The notes below the pieces were generated by a model that saw nothing but the letters and a program-made list of their open reading frames with translations, was not told where the DNA came from and made no database searches. A DNA stretch of 64,000 bases from an uncultured Lachnospiraceae bacterium (GTDB lineage Bacteria > Bacillota > Clostridia > Lachnospirales > Lachnospiraceae), in assembly GCA_902778165.1 (NCBI GenBank), contig CACYWQ010000011.1, positions 1-64,000 on the forward strand, given 5' to 3'. The position numbers and the translations under genes were made by a program. Shown piece by piece: positions 25,837-35,231 of this stretch (positions within the stretch are counted from its first letter, which is position 1; each line of letters opens with the position of its first letter).

Positions 25837-27309
25837 ATGGATTATTTGGAAGACGAATTATACAAAGAAGAAGAGCAGATCAAGACTGTCATTAACAGCG
25901 AGATTGATGATGTTATTCATGGAATTCTGGTAGTCAATCTGGATAATTATAATGCGATCAGAGAGCAGATAGGACAGGAAAGGATCGATCGTGTTCTTGA
26001 GTTGATCGGTGATAAATTCCGTCAGATTTTCAGAGGAAGCGATATAGTTGTTAAGCTAAGATACGATGAGTATATCATTTTAACACGTAATGCCAAGGAG
26101 TTGGGTAATGTGGAATTCCTTGCCATGAAGGTGCTTGAGTCCGTGGGTAGCATGGAGCCTGTTGATGGAATGAACATCAGCTGCGGTGTGGGAGTGTCGA
26201 TTTATCCCCTTCACGGAATCAATTATGCGGAGCTTAAGAACAAGGCTTATCGCGCCTTATACAGGGCCAAGGCCAAGGGACCGGGTAATATGAGGCTTCA
26301 TGATGCCGCCCTTACTAAGATACTGTATCATGACTATGTATTTGACAGAAAGTCATATGAGAAATGTAAGTCATTAAATCTGTATGATCTTACGGTTAAT
26401 AAGACTTTGCTTCAGATATGTTCCAATCTTCTGATCGATGATAAGGATGCACTGGGCGCCATGAATTCAATTCTTGAGATCGGATGTAAATATCTGGGAT
26501 TTTCAAGAGTGTATTTCTATGCTCCCGGTAAGTTAGATCCTGTGACTCGCAAGAAATTAACCTATGCAAATGCGGGATTTGAATATGCTGCCGAAAGCGA
26601 AGTAATGAAAGCGCTTCGCGAAGATATGCAGATAAGGATATCCGAAAGATACAGTTCGCTGACGCTTATTGACTCAGATGATGAGAGGGTTGATGAAGAA
26701 GTCAGACTTACTCTTAAGGATAAGGATATCAATCAGCTCCTGTATTTCCCGCTTGCCGGCAAAGGAGATATATTCAGAGGCGCGTTCATATTTGAGAACA
26801 TGTCGGTTGATAAGATTAAAATGACCGAAGAAGAGATAAGCAGCATCGATGAGCAGATGAACTCGATCAAGTCGTATTTCTTCAGTTCATTCTCGAAGAG
26901 ATTTGCTAAGGAAAATATGGCAAAACTTGAGATGTTTGAGAATATTCCGGCCAAAATATATATAATCAATTCAGAGACCAATGAGATTGAATTTGCCAAT
27001 CAAAAGGCTAAAGAAGGCATAGAAGGCGGACATATCGGAGAACTGTGTTATTCCACCTTCTGCAGACAGTCATCGCCTTGCGCGAACTGTCCCTTAAAGA
27101 CAATGGATCCTGATGATGAACATGCCAACGGATCATTGTCATATTATAATTTCGCCAACAGAGAATGGTGCTATAATCTGTATTCGTGGTTCGGTGTATA
27201 TGAGAACAGAGGCAGGGCGGTAATGATATCCGTAGATGTGGACAGTTTCGTCAATGATCTTGATCAATTAGACAGACTGGCCGGCGGAACAAAGCTTGAG
27301 GATCTCTAA
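25837..27309 (+). CDS. Degenerate GGDEF-domain protein with GAF-like and Cys-rich PAS-like regions
   Basis: 490 aa from ATG 25837, for which GGAG at 25827-25830 is a ribosome-binding site; ATG 25825 has none. A GGDEF-like fold covers the first 165 residues, but the signature reads RYDEY in place of GGDEF and so cyclic-di-GMP synthesis is unlikely. A GAF-like middle region follows (about 190-365), then a PAS-like end with CYSTFCRQSSPCANCPL, a four-cysteine cluster that could bind a metal, an iron-sulfur centre or form redox disulfides. No membrane segment. Perhaps a cytoplasmic redox-linked receptor for cyclic-di-GMP or a partner of the HD-GYP proteins; that is inference. Confidence 0.8.
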   Translation: MDYLEDELYKEEEQIKTVINSEIDDVIHGILVVNLDNYNAIREQIGQERIDRVLELIGDKFRQIFRGSDIVVKLRYDEYIILTRNAKELGNVEFLAMKVLESVGSMEPVDGMNISCGVGVSIYPLHGINYAELKNKAYRALYRAKAKGPGNMRLHDAALTKILYHDYVFDRKSYEKCKSLNLYDLTVNKTLLQICSNLLIDDKDALGAMNSILEIGCKYLGFSRVYFYAPGKLDPVTRKKLTYANAGFEYAAESEVMKALREDMQIRISERYSSLTLIDSDDERVDEEVRLTLKDKDINQLLYFPLAGKGDIFRGAFIFENMSVDKIKMTEEEISSIDEQMNSIKSYFFSSFSKRFAKENMAKLEMFENIPAKIYIINSETNEIEFANQKAKEGIEGGHIGELCYSTFCRQSSPCANCPLKTMDPDDEHANGSLSYYNFANREWCYNLYSWFGVYENRGRAVMISVDVDSFVNDLDQLDRLAGGTKLEDL

Positions 27310-27402
27310 GACGGTTAGTGCCTTAAGACATTTGTTCATTATAAAGTGACTGAGTGAGTAATTCACTGGTTATATATTATCTTTATTGAAAGGAGTTAAC
27401 AC

Positions 27403-28095
27403 ATGATCTATTCAAAAGAAGTTGAAGAAATGTGTCCGGTTGCGCAGGGCGTCAACCACGGATGCGCTCCTATCCCCGAGGAAGCTAAGTGGGTAAAGGC
27501 TAAGGAGGTTAAGGATATCTCCGGATTTACACACGGTGTCGGCTGGTGCGCACCTCAGCAGGGAGCATGTAAATTGTCCCTCAACATTAAGGAAGGTATT
27601 ATACAGGAGGCTTTGGTAGAGACTATCGGTTGCTCAGGAATGACTCATTCAGCAGCTATGGCAGCTGAGATTCTTCCCGGCAGAACTGTTCTTGAGGCAC
27701 TTAATACAGACCTTGTTTGTGATGCCATCAATACAGCTATGAGAGAGTTATTCTTACAGATCGTATACGGACGTTCACAGTCTGCATTCTCTGAGGATGG
27801 ACTTCCTGTTGGTGCAGGTCTTGAGGACCTTGGTAAGGGACTTCGTTCACAGGTTGGTACAATGTACGGTACTCTTAAGAAGGGTCCCAGATACCTTGAG
27901 ATGGCTGAGGGCTATGTAACAGGTATCGCACTTGACAAAGATGACCAGATAATCGGTTATCAGTTCGTAAGTCTCGGTAAGATGACTGACTTCATCAAGA
28001 AGGGCGATGATCCCAACACTGCATGGGAGAAGGCTAAGGGCCAGTATGGTCGCGTAGACGAAGCAGTTAAGATAATCGATCCGAGAAAGGAATAG
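27403..28095 (+). CDS. NifU-like iron-sulfur scaffold family protein, partner of GGGtGRT gene
   Basis: 230 aa. The region ETIGCSGMTHSAAMAAEIL resembles the IscU/NifU scaffold fold with a conserved cysteine, and other cysteines occur at EMCPVAQ, NHGCAPIP and VGWCAPQQGAC. Members of this family are regularly found directly before a GGGtGRT-family gene in Clostridia, as here (17-base gap). AAGGAG precedes the ATG. Codon choice (for instance many GGT and CTT codons) suggests strong expression. The exact role is not established. Confidence 0.82.
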   Translation: MIYSKEVEEMCPVAQGVNHGCAPIPEEAKWVKAKEVKDISGFTHGVGWCAPQQGACKLSLNIKEGIIQEALVETIGCSGMTHSAAMAAEILPGRTVLEALNTDLVCDAINTAMRELFLQIVYGRSQSAFSEDGLPVGAGLEDLGKGLRSQVGTMYGTLKKGPRYLEMAEGYVTGIALDKDDQIIGYQFVSLGKMTDFIKKGDDPNTAWEKAKGQYGRVDEAVKIIDPRKE

Positions 28096-28112
28096 GATAG
28101 GAGGATAATACA

Positions 28113-29004
28113 ATGGCATTATTTGAATCATATGAAAGACGTATTGATAAGATCAATTCGGTATTAAACAGCTATGGTATCTCCTCTATCGAAGAAGCAG
28201 AGAAGATAACCAAGGACGCAGGCCTTAACGTATATGACATGATCAAGGGAATCCAGCCTATATGCTTCGAGAATGCATGCTGGGCATATACAGTAGGTGC
28301 TGCTATTGCAATCAAGAAGAATTGCCGTAAGGCTTCAGAGGCAGCTGCAGCTATAGGTGAGGGACTTCAGGCTTTCTGTATCCCCGGATCTGTTGCAGAT
28401 ACACGTAAGGTTGGTCTTGGCCACGGTAACTTAGGTAAGATGCTTCTTGAGGAAGAGACAGAGTGTTTCGCATTCCTTGCAGGTCACGAGTCATTCGCGG
28501 CTGCAGAGGGCGCTATAGGTATCGCAGAGAAGGCTAATAAGGTTCGTCAGAAGCCTCTTAGAGTTATTCTTAACGGTCTTGGTAAGGACGCTGCACAGAT
28601 CATCTCTCGTATCAACGGATTCACATTCGTAGAGACAGAGTACGATCCTTACACAAACACAGTTAAGGAAGTTAACAGAATCGCTTATTCTGAGGGCTTA
28701 AGAGCTAAGGTTAACTGCTACGGTGCAAACGATGTTTGCGAAGGTGTTGCAATCATGCATAAGGAAGGCGTAGACGTATCTATCACAGGTAACTCTACTA
28801 ACCCTACAAGATTCCAGCATCCTGTTGCAGGTACATACAAGAAAGAATGTATCGAGCAGGGTAAGAAGTACTTCTCAGTAGCATCCAGTTCCCGCTCACG
28901 TTGAGATGATGGGACTTATCGGCGCAGGTAACAACCCTATGGTTGGTATGACAGTTTCTGTTGCCGTATCAGTAGAAGAGGCTGCTACAGCAGGCAAGTT
29001 CTAA
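28113..29004 (+). pseudogene. GGGtGRT-family protein gene with internal deletion and frameshift
   Basis: The frame from ATG 28113 runs to TGA 28904 (263 aa) and is a good GGGtGRT-family match (for example FLAGHESFAAAEGAIGIA and VDVSITGNSTNPTRFQHPVAG). After YFSVAS (about 28886) it changes to SSRSR and stops. A different frame from 28888 to TAA 29004 then gives the expected family C terminus (VPAHVEMMGLIGAGNNPMVG and on). Between these points the namesake GGGtGRT motif and about 35 residues after it are missing. This is either a real deletion that left the gene broken, or a sequence or assembly error; the sequence alone cannot tell. AGGAGG precedes the start; terminator at 29041. Confidence 0.85.
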
Positions 29005-29040
29005 GATATAAATATCTTACGGGTATGTATTAAGGGTTAT

Positions 29041-29071
29041 AAAGGACCGGGATTTAATCTCGGTCCTTTTT
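29041..29071 (+). terminator. Intrinsic terminator after the NifU-like/GGGtGRT pair
   Basis: Stem AGGACCGGGAT with ATCTCGGTCCT (one G-T pair), loop TTA, followed by TTTTT ending at 29071. Confidence 0.92.
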
Positions 29072-29083
29072 GTATGTATGATG

Positions 29084-29112
29084 TTGAGAAAAGTGCCGAA
29101 ATGTGTTAGATT
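29084..29112 (+). promoter_or_regulatory. Promoter for the lipoprotein gene
   Basis: TTGAGA (29084-29089), 17-bp spacer, TAGATT (29107-29112), just downstream of the previous terminator and 31 bases before the ATG at 29143. Confidence 0.55.
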
Positions 29113-29142
29113 TAAGGTTGATTGTAAAAGGAGAGTAAGTAT

Positions 29143-29724
29143 ATGAACAACAATGATTCTAAGCATAATATTAATTCTGACATTCGTAAGAATCATGGCC
29201 TTAGATCGGCCGTTTTATCAGTCGCAATTGTAGTCGCATCCTGTGTTATGATGGCCGGCTGCGGTAAGGGGACCAAGGAACTCGATAAGTATTATGAGAA
29301 CATGAATAATTTCACGAACAACATCGGCATAATCAAGGAGCGTATGGAATCCATCGATACCGCTTCTGAGAATGCATCAAGCGATGTACTGGCATGTCTT
29401 GATCAACTGGAGGAACAGTTTAAATTATTATCAGAGATAGAAGTTCCCAAACAATTCTCAAGTAATGAGCAGTTGGCTGATGATGCATATTCTTATATGC
29501 AACAGGCAGTGTCAATGTATCATGAATTCTATGATGATCCCGAGAGTGATTACTCGGTATTTGAAGCTGCAAGTGAGAATTATTCAAGGGCAATGAAAAG
29601 AGTCGGATATATTTCGTCAATACTTAAGGGCGAAGTACCCGAAGGTGATGGCGTTGACGTAACGGAAGAAGAGGCTACGGATTTTGATCCGGTTACGGAT
29701 GATTCTGTGGATGAGGAACAATAG
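29143..29724 (+). CDS. Small acidic lipoprotein of unknown function
   Basis: 193 aa. A lysine/arginine N terminus, hydrophobic stretch (about residues 22-40) and lipobox MAGC (modified Cys at about residue 41) make this a lipoprotein. The mature part is helical (residues 45-165), with a strongly acidic Asp/Glu tail. AAAAGGAG sits before the ATG. I recognise no family. The neighbours (FlhB-like switch protein, metH) give no clear hint; the gap to the next ATG is only 26 bases. Confidence 0.8.
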   Translation: MNNNDSKHNINSDIRKNHGLRSAVLSVAIVVASCVMMAGCGKGTKELDKYYENMNNFTNNIGIIKERMESIDTASENASSDVLACLDQLEEQFKLLSEIEVPKQFSSNEQLADDAYSYMQQAVSMYHEFYDDPESDYSVFEAASENYSRAMKRVGYISSILKGEVPEGDGVDVTEEEATDFDPVTDDSVDEEQ

Positions 29725-29750
29725 TTAATCACTCCAATAAGGACAAATAT

Positions 29751-30065
29751 ATGGCCGGATATTATAACGGGCAGAACAAGAAGAAAGAAATAGATAAAGA
29801 CAAGACAGCCATAGCGCTTGAGTATAATCCCAATGAATCGGAAGCACCCAAGGTCATTGCTACGGGTAAGGGACTTCTTGCTGAGAAGATCATCGCTGAG
29901 GCTAAGAATGCGGATGTTCCCGTGCATAAGGACAGTAAGCTTGCGGGTACGTTGTCTAAATTAGAGATCGGAGAGATGATTCCTCCGGAACTCTACGAAG
30001 CGGTAGCTGAGATACTTGTATTCGTGGATGCGATGGAGAAGATCCAAGCCAAGGGAGGTTTGTAA
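29751..30065 (+). CDS. FlhB C-terminal-domain-like protein (YlqH family)
   Basis: 104 aa. Matches the cytoplasmic switch domain of FlhB/YscU (TAIALEYNPNESEAPKVIATGKGLLAEKIIAEAK, then a helical PPELYEAVAEILVFVDAM), but stands alone without the membrane part. The NPTH autocleavage site is replaced (EYNPNESE), so self-cleavage is not expected. Such stand-alone proteins (B. subtilis YlqH) exist in flagellated Firmicutes. No flagellar genes are in this window, although a chemoreceptor gene is at 42052. The ribosome-binding site before the ATG (AAGGACAAAT) is modest. Confidence 0.82.
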   Translation: MAGYYNGQNKKKEIDKDKTAIALEYNPNESEAPKVIATGKGLLAEKIIAEAKNADVPVHKDSKLAGTLSKLEIGEMIPPELYEAVAEILVFVDAMEKIQAKGGL

Positions 30066-30082
30066 GAACGCAAGCGTTCTTA
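30063..30082 (+). promoter_or_regulatory. Hairpin overlapping the FlhB-like stop, before metH
   Basis: TAAGAACG (30063-30070), loop CAAG, CGTTCTTA (30075-30082): a perfect 8-bp hairpin starting at the stop codon TAA. No T run follows, so a normal terminator is unlikely; it might affect coupling to metH or mRNA stability. Confidence 0.4.
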
Positions 30083-30096
30083 CCGGGAATTGGAAT

Positions 30097-32580
30097 ATGA
30101 AGGAATTTAGAGAATTACTTAAAGAAAACAGAATGCTGTACTTGGACGGAGCCATGGGTACCAATCTGCAGAAGCGTGGCCTTCCCCAGGGAGTGTGTCC
30201 CGAGAAGTGGCTTACAGAGAATCAGGATATTCTGTATAAACTTCAGAAAGAATATGTGGATGCAGGTACGGATATTCTGTATGTCCCTACATTTACGGCA
30301 AACAGAATCAAACTCGCCGAGTTCGGACTTGAGAATGAACTTGATGAGATTAATAAGACACTGGTTAAGGTGTCAAGATCTGTTGCAGATTCAGTAGACA
30401 GAGATGTATATATATCCGCTGATCTAAGTATGACCGGACTTCAGCTTAAGCCCATGGGACCTCTTGATTTTGAGGAACTTGTGGATGTATATAAGCAGCA
30501 AGTTAAGGCAATATGCGAAGCGGGCGTTGACCTTATTACTATAGAGACCATGATGAGTCTTAATGAGACCAGGGCTGCCGTGATTGCATCCAAGGAAGCG
30601 TGCGATCTGCCGATATTTGCAACGCTTACATTTAATGAAGACGGCAGAACATTATACGGTACGGATCCCGAGACGGCTGCAATAGTGCTTGAAAGCCTTG
30701 GCATAGATGCGATCGGTGCCAACTGTTCCACCGGACCTAAAGATATGGTCGATATAATAAGGACCATGTCAGAGTCCTGTCATTTACCCATAATAGCCAA
30801 GCCAAATGCCGGAATCCCGAGACTTGATGAATCCGGTGCTACCGTATATGACAATACACCCGATAACTTTGCAGAAGAGATGAAGCTTCTTATAGATGTG
30901 GGTGCAACTATTGTCGGCGGATGTTGCGGAACGGATCCCGATTATATCGGTGCGCTTGTTAATAAGAATTATTCTCCCGTTACTATGGACAGAACGGGGC
31001 TTGATGATCTGTATAAGCTTACAAGTGAGAGAAGGACTCTTAAGTTTAGTCTTGATGATTCTTTCATGGTTATAGGTGAGCGTATCAATCCTACCGGTAA
31101 GAAGGCTCTTCAGGAAGATCTAAGAAACGGTATCACCGATAAGATTGCTGAATTTGCAGAGCAACAGGAAGAGAACGGTGCAAACATCTTAGATGTCAAT
31201 CTCGGTATGGACGGAATAGATGAGAAGGCCATGATGATAAGAGTAGTGGATGAACTGCAGGGCGTGACCAATCTGCCCTTATGTATTGATTCTTCTCATG
31301 TGGATGTTATAGAGGCAGCCCTTAGGAGATATCCGGGTCGTGCACTCATCAATTCGATATCTTATGAATCCAAGAAGATAGATGCACTTCTTCCGATCGC
31401 GAAGAAGTACGGAGCGGCCTTTATCTTACTGCCGTTATCCGATGAGGGATTGCCAAAGAGCCTTGGTGAGAAGATTGATATCATAGGCAAGGTGAGCGAA
31501 CGAGCTCATAAGATGGGATTTACCAAGCGGGATATCGTTGTCGACGGACTTGTCAATACTGTCGGAGCCAATCCATTAGGCGGTGTTGAGACATTAGAGA
31601 CGTTCAGATACTGTAAGCAAAACGGCTATGCAACGACTTGCGGACTAAGTAATATATCCTTCGGGCTTCCGGAAAGAAGTTATATCAATGCGGCCTTTCT
31701 TGCGATGGCAATAGAGGCCGGCGCAACAATGGCTATAGCCAATCCTAATCAGGTGATGCTTATGAACATAGCATACGCCTGCAATATCCTTAAGGCCCGT
31801 CCGGGTGCAGATCTTAAGTACATAGAGAGAATAGATGAACTTAAGGAAGCAGGACTTCTTACCGCAGCACCAACCGTGGGTCAGGCCGCTGCCGCTACGG
31901 GCAAAGGAGGAGCAACTGCATCTTCAGGAACTCCCCTGGCAGATGCAAGCCCCAGAGATGAACTTAAGAATGCGGTGCTTAAGGGTAAGAAGAATACGGT
32001 ACAGGCTACTGTCTTAAAGTGCCTTGATGCCGGAGAACAGCCTCAGAGCCTGCTTAGCGAAGTGCTTATAGCTGCCATCAATGAAGTGGGTGATCTCTTC
32101 GAACAGGGCAAGTACTTCCTGCCGCAGCTTATCAACTCTGCTGAGACAATGAAGACTGCCATTGAGGTACTTGAACCGCTTCTTGCAGCTGATGCAGATG
32201 ATTCAGAGAAGCATACGGTTGTGATAGCAACTGTTGCGGGAGATATCCACGATATAGGCAAGAATCTTGTATCCCTCATGCTTAAGAACTACGGATTTAA
32301 TGTCATAGACTTAGGTAAGGATGTGGACAGAGATCTTATCATCAATACGGCTATTAAGGAGAATGCCGAGATAATCGCTTTATCCGCACTTATGACCACA
32401 ACAATGCGTGAGATGGATGAAGTGGTCAAGGCAACTAAAGCCGCAGGATGCAATGCCAAGATAATAATCGGCGGAGCCGTAACTACACAGGAATATGCTG
32501 ATGAGATTGGGGCTGACGGATATTCAACGGATGCCGCTGACTGTGTTAAGACGTGTAAGCGTTTATTGGGTATATTATGA
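30097..32580 (+). CDS. metH: Methionine synthase, B12-dependent, lacking reactivation domain
   Basis: 827 aa from ATG 30097 (the frame is open further up, from 30016, but that overlaps the previous gene). Transfers a methyl group from methyltetrahydrofolate to homocysteine through cobalamin. Order: homocysteine-binding domain (residues 1-300) with zinc cysteines in GANCSTGP and GGCCGT, pterin-binding domain (330-590; VIGERINPTGKK), a Gly/Ala/Ser-rich linker, the four-helix cap, and the cobalamin domain with GDIHDIGKN (cobalt-ligating histidine). The AdoMet reactivation domain is absent, as in other clostridia, so another protein must do this job. Upstream ribosome-binding site is weak (TTGGAAT). 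Confidence 0.95.
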   Translation: MKEFRELLKENRMLYLDGAMGTNLQKRGLPQGVCPEKWLTENQDILYKLQKEYVDAGTDILYVPTFTANRIKLAEFGLENELDEINKTLVKVSRSVADSVDRDVYISADLSMTGLQLKPMGPLDFEELVDVYKQQVKAICEAGVDLITIETMMSLNETRAAVIASKEACDLPIFATLTFNEDGRTLYGTDPETAAIVLESLGIDAIGANCSTGPKDMVDIIRTMSESCHLPIIAKPNAGIPRLDESGATVYDNTPDNFAEEMKLLIDVGATIVGGCCGTDPDYIGALVNKNYSPVTMDRTGLDDLYKLTSERRTLKFSLDDSFMVIGERINPTGKKALQEDLRNGITDKIAEFAEQQEENGANILDVNLGMDGIDEKAMMIRVVDELQGVTNLPLCIDSSHVDVIEAALRRYPGRALINSISYESKKIDALLPIAKKYGAAFILLPLSDEGLPKSLGEKIDIIGKVSERAHKMGFTKRDIVVDGLVNTVGANPLGGVETLETFRYCKQNGYATTCGLSNISFGLPERSYINAAFLAMAIEAGATMAIANPNQVMLMNIAYACNILKARPGADLKYIERIDELKEAGLLTAAPTVGQAAAATGKGGATASSGTPLADASPRDELKNAVLKGKKNTVQATVLKCLDAGEQPQSLLSEVLIAAINEVGDLFEQGKYFLPQLINSAETMKTAIEVLEPLLAADADDSEKHTVVIATVAGDIHDIGKNLVSLMLKNYGFNVIDLGKDVDRDLIINTAIKENAEIIALSALMTTTMREMDEVVKATKAAGCNAKIIIGGAVTTQEYADEIGADGYSTDAADCVKTCKRLLGIL

Positions 32581-32610
32581 TATAATCATACATTATGGAG
32601 GGACGTTAAG

Positions 32611-33054
32611 ATGGCTGAAGAGAACAAACTTATGAACAATAACGACAATTACAGTTCGGTAAGCGTTGAGAAGAATGAGGAACTACAGACCGATCTTCTG
32701 GGTGAACTTAAGAAGATGCAGAAGAAGACGCTTATGTATACAAGAATTACCTCGATTCTTATGCTAGTCTTTGTTATTGCAGTACTGTGTGTCGTCCCGT
32801 CATTACTTAAGACTCTTGAAGCCGTCCGAGTCACGCTTGACGGCGTCAATGAAGCCGTCGTCGAAGCTAATTCGGCTATAGGTCAGGCAGAGGATACAAT
32901 GAAGGATCTGTCCGATTTCGTTGAAACCGCAGGAACGGACCTTAACGATGTGGTACAGTCCATACAGAAGGTAGACTTTGATTCACTTAACAATGCTATT
33001 AAGAACCTTGATGCGACTGTCAAACCCTTCGCTGATTTCTTCAGTAAGTTTTAG
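32611..33054 (+). CDS. Single-pass membrane protein, coiled-coil C terminus
   Basis: 147 aa, not a recognised family. A charged N-terminal part with a short amphipathic segment (LLGELKKMQKKTLMYTRITS), one membrane helix (about residues 48-68), then an extracytoplasmic coiled-coil-like region (AVRVTLDGVNEAVVEANSAIGQAEDTMKD) ending NLDATVKPFADFFSKF. GGAGGGAC precedes the ATG. Placed between metH and ilvB, 31 bases after metH; no functional hint. Confidence 0.75.
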   Translation: MAEENKLMNNNDNYSSVSVEKNEELQTDLLGELKKMQKKTLMYTRITSILMLVFVIAVLCVVPSLLKTLEAVRVTLDGVNEAVVEANSAIGQAEDTMKDLSDFVETAGTDLNDVVQSIQKVDFDSLNNAIKNLDATVKPFADFFSKF

Positions 33055-33096
33055 ATATATAAGGACAGAATAATGTCCGGGAAGTGAGATTTAATT

Positions 33097-34719
33097 ATGA
33101 ATGGCGCAGATATAATGGTTAAATGCCTTGAGGCAGAAGGAGTTAAGGATATATTCGGTTATCCCGGTGTTGCTATCGCTCCTTTCTATAACAGTGTACT
33201 AGACTCCGATATCCGCAGTATCTTGGTTCGTACCGAACAGAGTGCGGCCCATGCGGCAAGCGGATATACAAGAGCTTTTAATAATGAACTGCCCGGTGTG
33301 TGTGCGGTTACGTCAGGCCCCGGTGCAACGAATCTTATCACCGGTATTGCTACGGCTTTTGCTGACAGCATTCCGCTTATATGCATCACCGGTCAGGTTA
33401 AGAGAGAACTTATCGGAACCGATGCTTTCCAGGAAGCAGATATTACAGGAGCCTGCGAAAGCTTTGTTAAGTATTCTTATCTTATAAGAGATCCCGAGGA
33501 TATTCCGAGAGTATTTAAGGAAGCGTTCCATGTGGCTTCTACGGGACGTAAGGGCCCTGTGCTTATCGATGTTCCCATCGACGTACAGCAGGCTACGGTT
33601 AAGAACTTTAAGTATCCCGAATCCGTTGAGATGCGTACCTATAAGCCTACGGTCAAGGGTAATGCCGTACAGATGAAGAAGGTCATACACGAGCTTGAGA
33701 AGGCTAAGAGACCGGTTCTCTGTGCAGGTGGCGGTGTACTGTTAAGTAAAGGTAAGTATGAGGTATTAAGCTTTATAGAGAAGCATAATATCCCCGTTGT
33801 TACGACAATGATGGGTATAAGCGTGGTTCCCACGGAGCATAAGTTGTGCTACGGAATGGTGGGTAATAATGGTAAGCCTTATGCCAATCGCGCTATGAAT
33901 GAGGCAGACCTTCTAATCATGGTAGGTGCGTCAGTTGCGGACAGATCCGTTACACAGCCGGACCTTGTAACTAAGGGTAAGGTGGTTGTTCATATCGATG
34001 TTGATCCTGCCGAGATCGGTAAAAACGCAAGCTCTAACATACCGCTTGTGGGAGATGCCAGAGCTATATTTGACGAACTTCTTAGTATGGAATACGAAGC
34101 TGATTATTCGGAATGGATCAAAACTCTTGACGGATATAAGAAGACAATGGCAATTAAACGTAATCCCAATCCTAAGTATGTGGATCCGGCAGTATTTATA
34201 GGTAAGTTGTCTCATGCGATGGATAAGGATGCAATCTATATAGCAGACGTGGGTCAGAATCAGATATGGAGCTGTGACAATGTATGTATACGTGACGGTA
34301 AGTTCATGACTACCGGTGGAATGGGTACCATGGGTTATTCAATTCCTGCTGCCATCGGAGCCAAGCTTCGTCGCCCTGAAAGACAGGTTGTTGCCGTATG
34401 CGGTGACGGTGCTTTCCAGATGAGCATGTGTGAATTCGCAACTGCAAGACAACATGACATTCCTGTCAAGGTTGTGGTACTTACAAATAATTATCTTGGA
34501 ATGGTCCGCGAGTATCAGCATTATACATATCATGACAAGTATTCGGTGGTTGACTTATCAGGCAATCCGGATCTTGATAAATTATCCGAAGCATACGGAA
34601 TGAAGTATGTAAGGCTTGAGAACATGAAGAATGCCGATAAGGCGATAGATGAATTCCTTAAGTCCAAGGAATCCTGCATCTTAGAAGCAATTATCGATCC
34701 GATGGATCTGGTTAAATAG
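33097..34719 (+). CDS. ilvB: Acetolactate synthase large subunit
   Basis: 540 aa. Thiamine-diphosphate enzyme condensing pyruvate units to acetolactate (or acetohydroxybutyrate) for valine, leucine and isoleucine. N-terminal region with glutamate in RTEQSAAHAASGYTR, AVTSGPGATNLI, mid FAD-like domain, and the C-terminal diphosphate motif GDGAFQMSMCEFATARQHDIP followed by the NNYLGMVREYQ segment. The next gene, 8 bases away, is its regulatory subunit. Followed by ilvN, dapB and, further on, a second ilvN and ilvC. Confidence 0.94.
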   Translation: MNGADIMVKCLEAEGVKDIFGYPGVAIAPFYNSVLDSDIRSILVRTEQSAAHAASGYTRAFNNELPGVCAVTSGPGATNLITGIATAFADSIPLICITGQVKRELIGTDAFQEADITGACESFVKYSYLIRDPEDIPRVFKEAFHVASTGRKGPVLIDVPIDVQQATVKNFKYPESVEMRTYKPTVKGNAVQMKKVIHELEKAKRPVLCAGGGVLLSKGKYEVLSFIEKHNIPVVTTMMGISVVPTEHKLCYGMVGNNGKPYANRAMNEADLLIMVGASVADRSVTQPDLVTKGKVVVHIDVDPAEIGKNASSNIPLVGDARAIFDELLSMEYEADYSEWIKTLDGYKKTMAIKRNPNPKYVDPAVFIGKLSHAMDKDAIYIADVGQNQIWSCDNVCIRDGKFMTTGGMGTMGYSIPAAIGAKLRRPERQVVAVCGDGAFQMSMCEFATARQHDIPVKVVVLTNNYLGMVREYQHYTYHDKYSVVDLSGNPDLDKLSEAYGMKYVRLENMKNADKAIDEFLKSKESCILEAIIDPMDLVK

Positions 34720-34727
34720 GAGGGAAT

Positions 34728-35213
34728 ATGAAGAGAATATATTCCGTATTGGTAGAGAACAGATCGGGCGTACTGATGAAGGTAGCCGGATTATTCTCAA
34801 GAAGAAACTTTAATATTGATTCACTGGCTGTCGGTGAGACGGAAGATCCGGGCGTATCGAGAATGACTATCGTAAGCTCGGGCGATGAGAGAACGATTGA
34901 ACAGATCGAGAAGCAACTTAACAAAAAGCTCGACGTCATCAAGGTCAAAACCTTTGAAGAGAATAAGGGTATTAACAGAGAGATGATGCTTATTAAGGTT
35001 AAGTACAATAAGAATAACAGACGGGATATCATGGAGAACTGTGAGATAATGGGCGCATCAATTGTTGATATGTCTGATTCTCTCATGGTCATACAGATAT
35101 GCGATACTCCGGAAAGAACTGCAATGTTCATTAAGATGCTTAAGGGAATAAGTATACTTGAAGTGGCACGTACGGGAACCTTATCGCTTACGAAGTGTTC
35201 GGAAGGAATCTAA
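34728..35213 (+). CDS. ilvN: Acetolactate synthase small subunit (first copy)
   Basis: 161 aa, ACT domain plus C-terminal domain: VLVENRSGVLMKVAGLFSRRNFNIDSLAVGET at the start is the regulatory ACT motif giving valine feedback control. AGGAGGG precedes the ATG and the gap to ilvB is 8 bases, so it is the cognate partner of that gene. It differs markedly from the copy at 36072, sharing mainly the ACT core and the C-terminal ILEVARTG/ILELARTG segment. Confidence 0.9.
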   Translation: MKRIYSVLVENRSGVLMKVAGLFSRRNFNIDSLAVGETEDPGVSRMTIVSSGDERTIEQIEKQLNKKLDVIKVKTFEENKGINREMMLIKVKYNKNNRRDIMENCEIMGASIVDMSDSLMVIQICDTPERTAMFIKMLKGISILEVARTGTLSLTKCSEGI

Positions 35214-35231
35214 AGACAGGAGAGATATACA

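Noticed and set aside
30016-30096. Upstream extension of metH
   Set aside because: It overlaps the FlhB-like gene in another frame; ATG 30097 gives the expected MetH N terminus.
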